DNA from: Aspidapion aeneum
Lineage: Eukaryota > Arthropoda > Insecta > Coleoptera > Brentidae
Reading direction: 5' to 3'
DNA: 64,000 nucleotides
NCBI GenBank assembly: GCA_963576565.1
Contig: OY755038.1
Location: forward strand, 137,923,624 to 137,987,623
Made by a program: the position numbers and the translations under genes. Below, one piece after another: positions 55,210-64,000 of the stretch (position 1 is the stretch's first letter; each line of letters opens with the position of its first letter). A model generated the notes under the pieces. It was not told the origin of the DNA, searched no databases, and saw nothing but the letters and a program-made list of their open reading frames with translations.

Positions 55210-56338
55210 TGTGGAGCAACGGACCCATTGCCACACAACACATACGTATTATACTTTCTTATTCAAAATAAATCAGCGGTGAATTGTATATTTATTTTAT
55301 ATTTATCAATATCTAGATACAATATATTGAAATTTAGTGAAATAAAGGTAATACGTTGTTACCGCCCTTATATACGATGTAGATCAAGGCTGCACGTTAT
55401 CACCTCAATAAAACCGGCAACAATGCCTGAGGTGGCAAGGCGTTGCACATAGCTAAAGATAGTATCAGCCTGAGGTCTGAAAGTATCTCACGTATTTACT
55501 AAATATTTGAAAAAAAGATTTTAGCCCTCTTATGAGATTCGGGTAAAGGAAGTTCCCCTCAGCCTATATATGTAACTACATATGAGTTAACACCACTAGA
55601 TAGGTGAGGCGAGGTCGTCATATCCTTAACGGTGAGGTGACAGCGCCAAGTGTATCAATATATATGTTATATGAAAATATCTTGCCAGCGGCGTAGCGTG
55701 CCCGAAAGGGCGGGGGGAGGCGACAGCTAAAAAGGTCTTCATGTCGTTAGTTTCCTTTGACGCCCACTCAATCGGCCGTTGCCGGCCCGACTTAATCAAG
55801 CTGAGGGCGCTTCGGCCACCAATGGGGCGCCACTACACTCGGGGCGGGGGGGGGCGACGAACCCCCCGCCCCCCCCCCCCCACGCTACGCCGCTGTATCT
55901 TGCCTACACTTAGAAGAAACCAGAACCTTCTATGAAACCCGAGAACCTTCTAGATAAGAAGCCCATTCTGATGATTTGCGTTTCCCACGAAATAAACAAC
56001 ACGTGTATTCATGCCGAATTAGCACCTTATTTCTAAAAACCTTCCAATATAAGAAGCCCATTCTGCTGACTTGCGTCTTCCATGGAATAAACAACACGTG
56101 CATTCCTGCCAAATCAGCACTTTATTTCTAAGAAGTTTAAATCTAGAATATCAAGGAATTATTCCATTGCTTAATCAGCACTTTTTCTTTATATATGCTA
56201 AAACCATTGTATTGTTAACTCATTCTCTTTAGAATCGTTCTTAAGTACACGTTCAACTATAACGTTTAAGTCCTATATTGTATTTAATTAAAATAAAGTT
56301 TTTTAAAAAGTTAAAAGTAAACTTTAAGGTATAACATT
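55210..56338 (+). repeat. Probable 5' LTR of errantivirus-like Gypsy element
   Basis: It ends directly before a serine-tRNA-type primer site and has AATAAA at 56292-56297 close to its end. It contains a two-copy 85-bp repeat (AGAAGCCCATTCTG at about 55961 and 56053, AATAAACAACACGTG at about 55991 and 56086). The start is uncertain. It is interrupted by the MITE at 55686-55895. Confidence 0.55.
55686..55895. mobile_element. MITE, hAT-like (210 bp), exact 8-bp duplication
   Basis: Perfect 15-bp inverted ends CAGCGGCGTAGCGTG, flanked on both sides by TATCTTGC (55678-55685 and 55896-55903). GC-rich inside, with G-run and C-run next to the ends. The 8-bp duplication and CAG start fit hAT. A 64-codon frame across it is an artefact. 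Confidence 0.93.
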
Positions 56339-56356
56339 TGACGCAGTCGTGCGGAT
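56339..56356 (+). other. Primer binding site, Ser-tRNA type
   Basis: TGACGCAGTCGTGCGGATAG is close to TGGCGCAGTCGGTAGGAT, the serine-tRNA primer site of the 17.6/297/gypsy group, with a few changes. It stands where the LTR should end. Confidence 0.65.
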
Positions 56357-56770
56357 AGTTAAACACAAGCGAAAACATGAGTATTCTAATTCGCGAGGGG
56401 TGAGCTCTAGCTCTTTAAGCTATCAAGAACCCACAGCAACCAAGAAGTTACACGCAACCAAGAAGCTAGACAGCAACCAACCAAGCGTCCTCCAACCATC
56501 GGATACGAAATGAACACCTAGTGAAGCACCTGGTAGCCGAACGCGTGGAGACAAATGGCCCAGCTAAAGCTTTTGTGAGTAAGACAATTGAATCATCACG
56601 TTTTATTTTTTTTTCAAATAAGTTGATATTTTGAAATTTTACAAATTTAAATTTTTAAGAAAATTGTTCAATTTAAAAGAAATCAAAAATAAAATTTAAT
56701 TTTAAGAAACAAAACCTAAAAAAGTTTTAATTTAAGTTTTAAAACACGAAAAAACAAAAAACCATCAAAA
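56357..56770 (+). other. Leader between primer site and gag remnant
   Basis: A-rich. It contains short repeated AACCAAGAAG/CAACCAAGCG motifs at 56435-56490. No gene. Confidence 0.45.
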
Positions 56771-57098
56771 TGACTTAATCTCTTATTAACCAACCAGCAA
56801 AGCAACCTATAGTTGAAGCCTATCGATTATTGGAAATTTTCTCAATATCCCTAATTACGATGGACATCAAATATTTTAAGGAACATTTATCAATGCTGTA
56901 ATTGTGCTTACAACATGGCCGTCGGAGATCAACGCGATTTATTGATCATACACATTAAAAATAAATTAAAAGGAAACGCCGCACAATTAGTTAACTCTCT
57001 AAATCCTCTTTCTTGAATTCAGATTAAACAATTATTAACAACATATTATTACTAATCGCGAGACCTTTCGTCATTAATTCAAGATTTACAAAGACTAA

Positions 57099-59217
57099 CA
57101 GCCATTTCCACCGACTTTTTTTTAATGGTAAATTTACAAAGGGACAATTAAATTTTAATTGCCATTAATCTTTAATTGATTTTCACCGAAACATTTTTTT
57201 CCTATTTTTGTTAATTGTTCGTTACAATGTGGCAACATCTGCACGATCTAATGGTCTGTGTGGTGCATGTTTTTAAACAGCCCCTTCTTTGTTGAAAGCG
57301 CCAACACTTCAACAAACCAATTATTTTGTTTGCTTTTTTAACCTTTTGCTTGATATTTTTTAACTTTTTTAATCCCAGGGACTTCTTTTCCTAGTTTTCT
57401 TGGATTTATTTTTGATAATACATAATTTTGACTGTTCCTTAAGTTTACAGGATGTCCTACATTGGGCATTTTTGGATGTTTTAGGTACTTTTAGCCGAGA
57501 TAGAAAAAAAACGACAAAAGCGCTAGAATCTTCAACTTTTAGACATGCTGAAAAGCATATTTGAAAAAATCCTAACTCATCTTTGAGATATTATGATTGA
57601 AAAGTCTGGTTTTTAGAAGTGAAATCTATAACTCTTTTTTTATGAAAATAAGTTTTTTGTGTAAATTGCGTTTTTGATTGAATTGGACTCTAAAAAAAGA
57701 TTTACCTTATTTATATTTTGTTAGATTAGCCTAATTTTGTTTTCTTATAAACTGGCTCTTTTTAATATTGATTTTTAACATCAGAGCAAAATCTTCTTTA
57801 AAATAATGTGTCACAGTTTATGTTTTTCTTTTATATATTTTTTAATTATTGTTATTTTTAAAATTTTCATTATATAAAATTTAAAAAAAATTACTACAAC
57901 TGAGTAAATTATTGAAAGATTTAATCTTGTGTTGCATTAACTGGGGCATATTGGTTTGGCTCCATTTATATTTGTTGTCTTTCAATCAACTAATTGAGTT
58001 ATTTTTTATTTATATCTTCAGGCAATGGAGGCTCCGGTTCATGCATTTCCCTTGCAATGTTGTGTAAACCAGTTGTTGCTACAATTATATTCTTAACTGT
58101 GTCCAGTGTGTGTGAGACGAAGGCCATAAGCAACAACTGGAAACCTCCTTTTCCATATTCTGAACACTATTTCAGATACTTTTAAAACGGATATCCGCTG
58201 TCTCCTAAAAAAAAGAAAAATGGTCAAAGCAATTGCGACGTGGATTTTCTAAAGAGCATGTTGGATATTAAAAACAGAGCATATACGAATTTTTGTTGTT
58301 TTTTAAATTTTTATTATCAGCCAACCAAATTAAAAAAATCAACAAAAAATCTGGAAAATTAATTAAAGAGGTGTGCCTCTATCCATCCTGAACTGACTCC
58401 AAGAAGAATAGTTTAAGACTTGAAAAAGAAAAAATATCTTTGCCGAAAGCATGACAGTTCTTTCTTTTGTTCTTTCTTCTAACCCACAAAATTAAAACAT
58501 ACCTACCATTATAAGAACATGAAATTGATTCTCCTTCTATAACTATTTTTGATCACTTGCAAATTTATTTCCACGAAAAACCGCCTAGCCTGTATTTTTG
58601 AACAACCGAGGATCATCCACATTCACTCATATGAATGTTTGCTTGGTCCGAAACAGGTTAAAGACACTGTAGTTGCAGGAATCATGTGTAAAAACAACAA
58701 AAATCTACCCCCTGGCCAAACAAGGAACATTTGGTCACTTTTTCTAAAAGCTGAGGCTCTGTTGGGCTCTGCTTACATTACACACAATTTACCTGTCATC
58801 AAAATACTCTAATTGGTCGTCTGGCGGAACCTTCTAAAAAATCAATTTCTGGCAATCATTGAAATAGTGAGGCCTGACAAAAATTCTTTTTGGATATCCC
58901 ATAGCCTCAAAATCTAGGATTTCAATATCATCCTGCAAAAAATCCCCCACAAGAGCTTCCTCCAGGAATTCCAAGTTGTTCATTTCAAGCACAGAAGAAC
59001 AAATTTCAAATTCACTCCACTACACAACACAAAAATGTGAAGTTAAAAATTGCTTAAAGTTCCTTTAATTGAAGAAGTTTAGCCATTTAACTAATTCAGC
59101 TTTAATTAATGGTTAAGGGACAATTAAATTCGGTGCAAGGAGACAAAAACCGTTAATGGTCATTTAAAGCACAATTAGTCTTAATTGATATTAAAAAAAA
59201 GTCGGTGGAACTGGCTG
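57099..59217 (-). mobile_element. Second PIF/Harbinger element, 2.1 kb, complete ends
   Basis: The terminal repeats CAGCCATTTCCACCGACTTT and complement (59190-59217) are flanked by TAA (57096-57098, 59218-59220), the 3-bp target duplication of Harbinger. It carries a decayed transposase on the minus strand. Subterminal repeats with GGACAATTAAATT and TTAATTG occur near both ends and may be transposase sites. Confidence 0.92.
57990..58995 (-). pseudogene. Harbinger transposase, heavily decayed
   Basis: Read from the right: ATG at about 58985 with NNLEFLEEALVGDF, then IEILDFEAMGYPKRIFVRPH (58930-58870), an N terminus typical of one HARBI1-like subgroup; a TAG follows, then PPDDQLEYFDDR. The middle (58200-58800), which should hold the first Asp, cannot be followed. 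Then GDSGYPF (second Asp, about 58195), IWKRRFPVVAYGLRL (the conserved block near the catalytic Glu) and, after a shift at about 58108, ATTGLHNIAREMHEPEP. It is a different subfamily from the gene at 8054-10151. Not functional. Confidence 0.78.
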
Positions 59218-59915
59218 TAAAACAACAAACAAACGAATCACCTTTAATGTTTTTCAATAGACTACAAGTCATGAATTCAAAAATCAAATTTAAATCTGCT
59301 TCAAAAAGATGCACAAATCCAAATTATAGATTCTATGACATTAAATACGCTTTTAACAGGTTAAAAATCGCCCATAGGTGATATTTGCCGTGCTAGCAAT
59401 CCTAGAGTGCTTTATGTGCACAAGTAAGAATAAGACGCGAACTACAACTTTCATATTTTGAAACACAAAAAACGACGGGAATAAGAGCCAACGTTTCAAA
59501 CAATCCCATACAAAATAGACAAAATAATATTCAATCGCGAAGATCACCTTCTCAACCACAAAAACATTTTAAATGTAACCGTTTAGGGCATCACGCAAGT
59601 GAATATCGTACTTTTATACAAAGACCCCCGGTCTACACAAATCAAAATTTCCAAAGACCCAATTTTGTCCAAAATCAAAATCAACCAAGCACATCTAGAA
59701 ATTTTGTACCCCAAAAGCAAGAAAATAATTTTAGACCATCAGTAGTTCAAAGAAATCCAGATTACAATTTCCCACAACATAGAGCACATGTAGTAAACTA
59801 TTATGATGAATCTAATGAATATTTTAACAATTTTGACAACTACGATCTTTATGATCCAAATTTTGAAAATTTTCAATATGAGTATAATAGGGTGTTTGAA
59901 AGTAGTAAAAAATAA

Positions 59916-60700
59916 ATATATATTTATTTTTAGATCTCTTTAGGTCTTAGGAATGCTAAAAACAAACTTTTTTGTTTAATTTTTTCTCAAATTCATAGTT
60001 CTTTCAATTAAATAAATTCATTGAATAAACAATTCAAAACAGGCGGTCTACCAACCAGCTGCGAGTGACGTCACAAAACAGTAAACGCCTTGAACGAATC
60101 TATTTTCTGTGTTATTTTCTTATGGATGGTAATGTTTGCTTTGGTTTAAAGTGCGAATTATCGTCCTAAATTAGATTTTATTATGTGTTTTGCTTATAAA
60201 AAACATTTTCAATGGAAAACGGATTCTTCAAAGCCGATAGCTTCAACTTGGTAGGCTTCTTTGCCAACAACAGTGATTTTTGTTCTGCGGAATTTAGAAA
60301 TGTAAAAAAATTTAGGGGAAATTGGGAACTAGTATTTTGTTAAGGTGCAAAAGTCCAAATTAAAATAAATTTATTAAGTCCAGCAGCGTCTAGGTCCACA
60401 CCTTAACCAATAATAATAAAAATTAATTGTACGGCAGTAATTTTTTTGCCATTCTTATAAGTTTTCAGACAGCACAACTAAAAATACGACTTTTTAGAAA
60501 AAATGGAATGTCGTGGAATGAAAGAAAAACAAAACTGTCAAAATTGGATAAGTCCCATGGTAACAATCAACAATATCGAAAATTTGACAAAGTCCCATTA
60601 CAACGATAAACAATATCGTATAAGTACGTTTAATTTTTTTACGTGCTAATTAAATGTGTTAATTAATTGATTAATTAGCTCTAAAAGTTACGTATGCTAG
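59916..60700. other. Spacer with possible exon on the minus strand
   Basis: No certain gene. On the minus strand at about 60320-60190, after an acceptor-like TTCTAAATTCCGCAG, two frames are open for about 30 codons; one could be a last exon downstream of the THAP exon at 62815. TGACGTCA occurs at about 60068. The 60-codon frame at 60427-60609 has no motif. Confidence 0.3.
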
Positions 60701-60703
60701 AGA

Positions 60704-61352
60704 ATGGTGCAATTTACAAACGCAGAAATGGCAGAAATGCATTTTGTTTATGGGATGGCCCAAGGTAATGCAAGAGAGGCAAGACGTATTTATGCAGAGA
60801 GACATCCCAACCGAATTCTACCACACAGACAAACATTTGTAAGAATACATGAACGGTTATGCGAGTCAGGCACGTTTGAGAGGAGGGATGCTGTAGGGAG
60901 GACTGCAGTACTTAGAACGGTGGAGCAAGAAGAAGCGGTATTGCATGAAATTGAACAAAATCCTGGTACAAGTACGAGAAAAATTGCACGTCAATTAGAC
61001 ATAAATGACGTAACTGTATGGCAAATTTTACGAGATTACCAGCTGTACCCTTACCATCTACAGCGTGTTCAAGCTCTGCTACCTACTGATTACACCCAGC
61101 GAACAACAAGAGGCATCTCCTAGGTTTTTAAGTCAAATATTATTTACAGATGAAGCCTGTTTTTCAAGAAATGCGATTAGGAACTTTCATAACACTCATG
61201 TCTGGTGTGACGAAAACCCTCATGCAGTAATTGAAGATAATTTTCACCAACAGTTCTCAGTAAATGTGTGGGTTGGTATTGTAAATGACAACCTTATCGG
61301 GCCCCATTTTTTGCCAATGCGATTAAATGGTGACCACTACCGTTTTTTTTTG
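60704..61352 (+). pseudogene. Tc1/mariner-type transposase, N-terminal and core fragment
   Basis: ATG at 60704 starts FTNAEMAEMHFVYGMAQGNA, the DUF4817-type helix-turn-helix common in insect transposon proteins, then TVWQILRDYQLYPYHLQRV, the second DNA-binding helix-turn-helix. The frame stops at 61123 after a deletion; the DDE core resumes in the frame open from 61065: SQILFTDEACFSRNA (first catalytic Asp) and VNVWVGIVNDNLIGPHFLP. It ends abruptly at about 61352 where RTE sequence begins. The second and third catalytic residues are lost. No terminal repeat was identified. Confidence 0.83.
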
Positions 61353-62480
61353 TTCTTATATCATCCACTAAAGTACGTTCACCCACTGTCATAATTTCTC
61401 TTATTCTTTGATTTGTAACTCTTTTGCTTTTTGATTTCCCTGCTGCTCTTCTCCAATAGTCCATCTCCGTAGCGGAAAGCATTTTTTCTGTTATATCCTT
61501 GATTGGCCACACTTCTGAGCCGTATGTAATAATACTTTTTACAATGGTGTTATATATAAGCTTTTTGTTATGTTTTGATATACTTTGGTCCCAACATTAT
61601 TCCATTTAATAAAGTTATTGCTTTTCTTCCTTGTACGTTTCTATCTTTTATACCTTTGTCTAGTGTTCCGTCAGCTGTAATTTTCAGACCTATTTAGAAA
61701 TATCTATACTCATCACAGGACTGAATTCGCTGCCCAGTATTTAAGATTAGATCCTGTTTCGTTCCACCAATACACATATACTCTGTCTTATTGATATTAA
61801 CCTCTAGTCCCCACTTATTGTACTCTTCTATTAGTTTTCGTGTCATATATTCGAGGTCGTCATAATCCTGAGCCACCACTATCTGATCATCGGCGAAACA
61901 TAAAGTATACAAGGTGGTTTCATCCAACGGAATTCCCATTTTCTCTTCCAGACTTAAAGGACCTGTTCCAAATATATCTTGAAGAGCGTAGGCGAGATAC
62001 AGCAACCTTGTTTAAGATCTTTATTTACTTGAAAGCCTTTGGTTAGTTTTGCTTTTATTTTAACTTGCCTTACCCTTGCGTATACCGCTTTGATGGCCTT
62101 AATTAGTTGTACGCTTATGTTTGTCTTTTCCAGCGCTTTCCAAAGTAGATTTAGTGGTATACTATCATATGCCTTCTGCAAATCTACGTAAAGCAGATGC
62201 AGCTCTTGTCCGTATGCCATTTTCTTTTGAATAACTTGGGTTATATTTTTGTTTGAAGTTCCCCTCGTGGAGCATTTTTTCAACTGATTTGGTGGGATTT
62301 GTCCTTTACTCCACACTTAATTTAAGTGTGGAGTAAAGGACAAATCCCACCAAATCAGTTGAACTTGGGTTATACAAAAGAGATGAGTCGATCTGCCCGC
62401 CCTGAAACCGGCTTGTTCTTCTGCCTCAATATCTTTATATTCGCTCTCCACTTTATTGTTTGTTTAATATGCCACTTACA
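61352..62480 (-). pseudogene. RTE-type LINE reverse transcriptase fragment
   Basis: Minus-strand order: EEQAGFRAGRST (about 62430), insertion at 62246-62361, then LLYVDLQKAYDSIP (first Asp), GCCISPTLFKIYLE, and after a shift at about 61980 LCFADDQIVVAQD (catalytic FADD box) and VNINKTEYM, then frames decay; EMDYWRRAAGKS, at about 61470, is the C-terminal motif of RTE/BovB-type proteins. It breaks off at about 61352 inside the coding part, so the join to the mariner fragment is a deletion or recombination and not a natural LINE 3' end. The endonuclease is missing. Confidence 0.82.
62246..62361 (-). mobile_element. 116-bp retro-insertion holding a perfect palindrome
   Basis: It is flanked by the 13-bp direct repeat AACTTGGGTTATA (62233-62245 and 62362-62374). 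On the minus strand the insert ends in an A-rich tail (CTTCAAACAAAAA). 62281-62320 and 62322-62361 are exact complements about a single central base. It interrupts the RT between two halves of one motif. The duplication length and A-rich end are those of a target-primed insertion. Confidence 0.85.
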
Positions 62481-62584
62481 ATAGATTCAATTAAATACCC
62501 AATCATTATTATTTTAAGCATTAAGAAACAATCAAAAATTGCAGGACAGGTAGGCAAAAAGTATACAACGACCAGCAATACTTG

Positions 62585-62750
62585 AAGTACTGCATTGTCC
62601 TGCGTAGGTACTGCCTATGCACTGCCTAGTCTTGCATATGCACTGCTCAGTCCTACATTTAGCCTGCATGTGCACTGCCTAATCCTGCATTTAGAGGTAC
62701 TTCCTAGTCCTGCCTAATAACTGCCTAGCACCGCCTAAAAATGTGTACAC
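62585..62750. repeat. Degenerate CTGCCTAGTCCTGC-type minisatellite
   Basis: Units of 10-25 bp with ACTGCCTA, TCCTGC and GCACTGC repeat about ten times. No coding potential. Confidence 0.7.
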
Positions 62751-62814
62751 CTTTATGTATTATATTATGCGACAACGTGAGAAAAATTAATAGAAACAAT
62801 TTAGTTATACTCAC

Positions 62815-62997
62815 ATCAAAGTGATCTTCACAAATGTAAAGTGAAGATGTATTAGATAAGGCCCTTGGGTCTCTTCGAACAAGTTCTAGCCACTTTTTCC
62901 GTTCTTTTACTGCTGTAGGCACATGAATAAATAGTTTTTCAGGTGTCTTTATGCTAGTATTCGAACACTGAGGCACCACACTCCAGTTATAGGACAT
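62815..62997 (-). CDS. THAP zinc-finger exon
   Basis: A first coding exon of 61 codons on the minus strand: ATG at 62997, ending before a GTGAGT donor at 62814. It reads CSNTSIKTPEKLFIHVP, then KKWLELVRRDP and ICEDHF: the THAP domain (C-x2-4-C ... W ... C-x2-H, here the last pair in CEDH; the first Cys of the C2 pair is not obvious). THAP domains bind DNA and are found in host regulators and in P-element-type or other transposases. No second exon could be proven. Upstream lies TGACGTCA at about 63083. The surroundings are transposons, so a transposase origin is likely. The exon itself is undamaged. Confidence 0.72.
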
Positions 62998-63215
62998 TTT
63001 TTTACATAAAAAACAGTAAAAACACAGACCAAAAACAAATAAACACTTGAATGCCGTGTATCTGTCCGCGAGTTTACTGCGCTGTGACGTCATTGCAACG
63101 CCATGCTAGAAATGAGCGTTTTAGCGGCAAATTCAAATAAAAAATTAGAAAACTTGATTTTAAATGTAGTCATGATAAAATATACTATTTTAATAATTTT
63201 GCGTAGCAAATTAGG
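62998..63215 (-). promoter_or_regulatory. Region upstream of THAP exon
   Basis: It contains the CRE-like palindrome TGACGTCA about 85 bp before the ATG, next to GTTTACTGCGC. The left side of the spacer (about 60062-60090) has a similar GTGACGTCACA...CAGTAAAC stretch in opposite orientation, so both may be ends of one element. This is inference. Confidence 0.35.
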
Positions 63216-63220
63216 GATCT

Positions 63221-63376
63221 ATGTATCATTCTAAACACTTTTCTAAAATTTGTCAAATACCCTATTATGAACCCGAAAGAGACCCCTTTAATGACTACAC
63301 CTATTTACAACAGTTTGATAGTAATTTTTACCAAGTTCCTGTTGAAGAACAATATTTAAATGACATGTCAATATAA
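63221..63376 (+). other. Small 51-residue open frame, acidic and aromatic
   Basis: ATG at 63221, TAA at 63374-63376. Rich in Tyr, Phe, Asp, Glu and Gln (for example YEPERDPFNDYTYLQQF), like the tail of the gag at 59800-59915. It could be a remnant of a related gag, cut off by the elements between. Not recognised otherwise. Confidence 0.35.
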
Positions 63377-63399
63377 TTTTAATCAACCCGAAGCAGAGA

Positions 63400-64000
63400 A
63401 CATATAACATATAAAGAACCTTCGCCAAATCGCTCAATCGCGAGCTCAGTTAAACTTTGCCAGAAGAAGAGGGCTCTGCGAACGTTTCCTTGCGAGTTTG
63501 AATTCACAATGAGAACTCGGCTTTCGCGCCGCGTTTCGTCAATGGCGGAGGCATGCAAGGCTCCTGTTCAGATACACTATTAAGGTGACCATGTTTTAAA
63601 CGATTTTTATTAACACAGAGCCTGGCGATGTCTGTCATCAAATCTAGCGATTTATTTTTGACACATTTCCCGTGAACCGATTTTAATGAAATTTAGCAAA
63701 GTAGTGTAGGTCCGATGACGATACAATACTATGAAAACAAATGGGTGGTAGAAGGTGGTTAAGGGGTGTAAAAGGGATAAGTCCATAACTTTGAAATATG
63801 ACCATGCGGTTTTCAGATTTATGATTTGGTGTAATGAAAATACAATTTTATTTAAAAATATCGGAAATACAGGGGTAGGTGAGGGGTGTAAGGGAGGGCA
63901 ATTCAGAACGTTGAAACCAAAACAGATACAAACATGCGGTTTTCAGATGTATGATTTGATCGGGTGACAATACAGGGTGTCGCAAATTGGGCACTTTTAG
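63400..64000. repeat. Short direct repeats, unknown element end
   Basis: GCGGTTTTCAGATTTATGATTTG at about 63807 recurs as a variant at about 63937 (period near 130 bp), with GAGGGGTGTAAGGG-type motifs between. ACAGGGTGTCGCAAATTGGG near the window end resembles the terminal part of insect DNA elements. No gene; the element continues past the window. Confidence 0.5.

Larger units (their letters stand above)
56771..59915 (+). pseudogene. gag: Gypsy gag, decayed and split by Harbinger element
   Basis: Left part (56771-57095): frames with ITMDIKYF and, at about 56935-57060, LLIIHIKNKLKGNAAQLVN followed by an ILTTYY-type piece, the pattern of errantivirus gag capsid; several shifts and stops. Right part (59221-59915): QQTNESPLMFFNRLQVMNSK continues the same domain right after the insertion, then after more breaks a degenerate zinc knuckle (FKCNRLGHHASEYR; two of its four metal ligands are replaced) and a Gln/Asn-rich then Asp/Tyr/Phe-rich tail ending in TAA at 59913-59915. 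No pol follows. The split is at the TAA duplicated by the Harbinger element. Confidence 0.72.

Overview
The window looks like an arthropod, most probably insect, nuclear genome. It is AT-rich, the only host gene has introns with GT/AG boundaries, and almost everything else is transposable elements of the kinds found in insects: Ty3/mdg4 (Gypsy) and BEL/Pao LTR elements, jockey-type and RTE-type LINEs, PIF/Harbinger, Tc1/mariner, hAT-like and piggyBac-like DNA elements. I cannot place it to order.

Host gene. Two exons on the minus strand (30451-30618 and 28234-28855) join in frame and encode the end of lobe F1, all of F2 and all of F3 of the FERM domain of focal adhesion kinase (Fak). The rest of Fak (start, linker, kinase, FAT) is not visible. 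Since the gene runs right to left, most or all of the window is probably Fak intron that has been filled by nested transposons.

Layout. 1-3.5 kb: a mariner-type MITE and a 2.9-kb foldback element whose arms are internally repetitive. 4-6.6 kb: a decayed jockey-type LINE. 6.6-7.8 kb: one palindromic MITE nested in another. 8.0-10.2 kb: a five-part, decayed PIF/Harbinger transposase gene (minus). 10.87-26.0 kb: a small DNA element with 8-bp target duplications, split by a 13.9-kb Gypsy element with very long LTRs (2.0 and 3.3 kb), a 5.3-kb leader and gag plus RNase H/integrase remnants. 26-27.3 kb: small DNA elements. 28.2-30.6 kb: Fak exons, with an intron holding a foldback minisatellite that itself holds a hAT-type MITE. 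30.8-50.9 kb: a large LTR element with near-identical LTRs, no recognisable gag-pol and four separate tandem-repeat arrays (LARD-like), carrying a 5.7-kb BEL/Pao element inserted with a 5-bp duplication. 51.9-53.7 kb: another copy of the foldback repeat family, holding a 16-bp minisatellite. 54.5-60 kb: small hAT-type MITEs, plus an LTR/gag fragment of an errantivirus-like Gypsy element split by a second Harbinger element. 60-64 kb: a mariner transposase fragment fused to an RTE reverse transcriptase, a perfect 81-bp palindrome inside a 13-bp-duplication insertion, a THAP-domain exon and short tandem repeats.

Function. Apart from the Fak exons (and possibly the THAP exon) no reading frame is likely to make a working protein: each transposon gene carries stops, frameshifts or large deletions. 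The value of the window lies in the insertion order that can be read from target-site duplications, and in the non-coding structured elements: the LARD with dimeric satellites, the giant LTR with splice-like signals, the foldback families and the palindromic retro-insertion.
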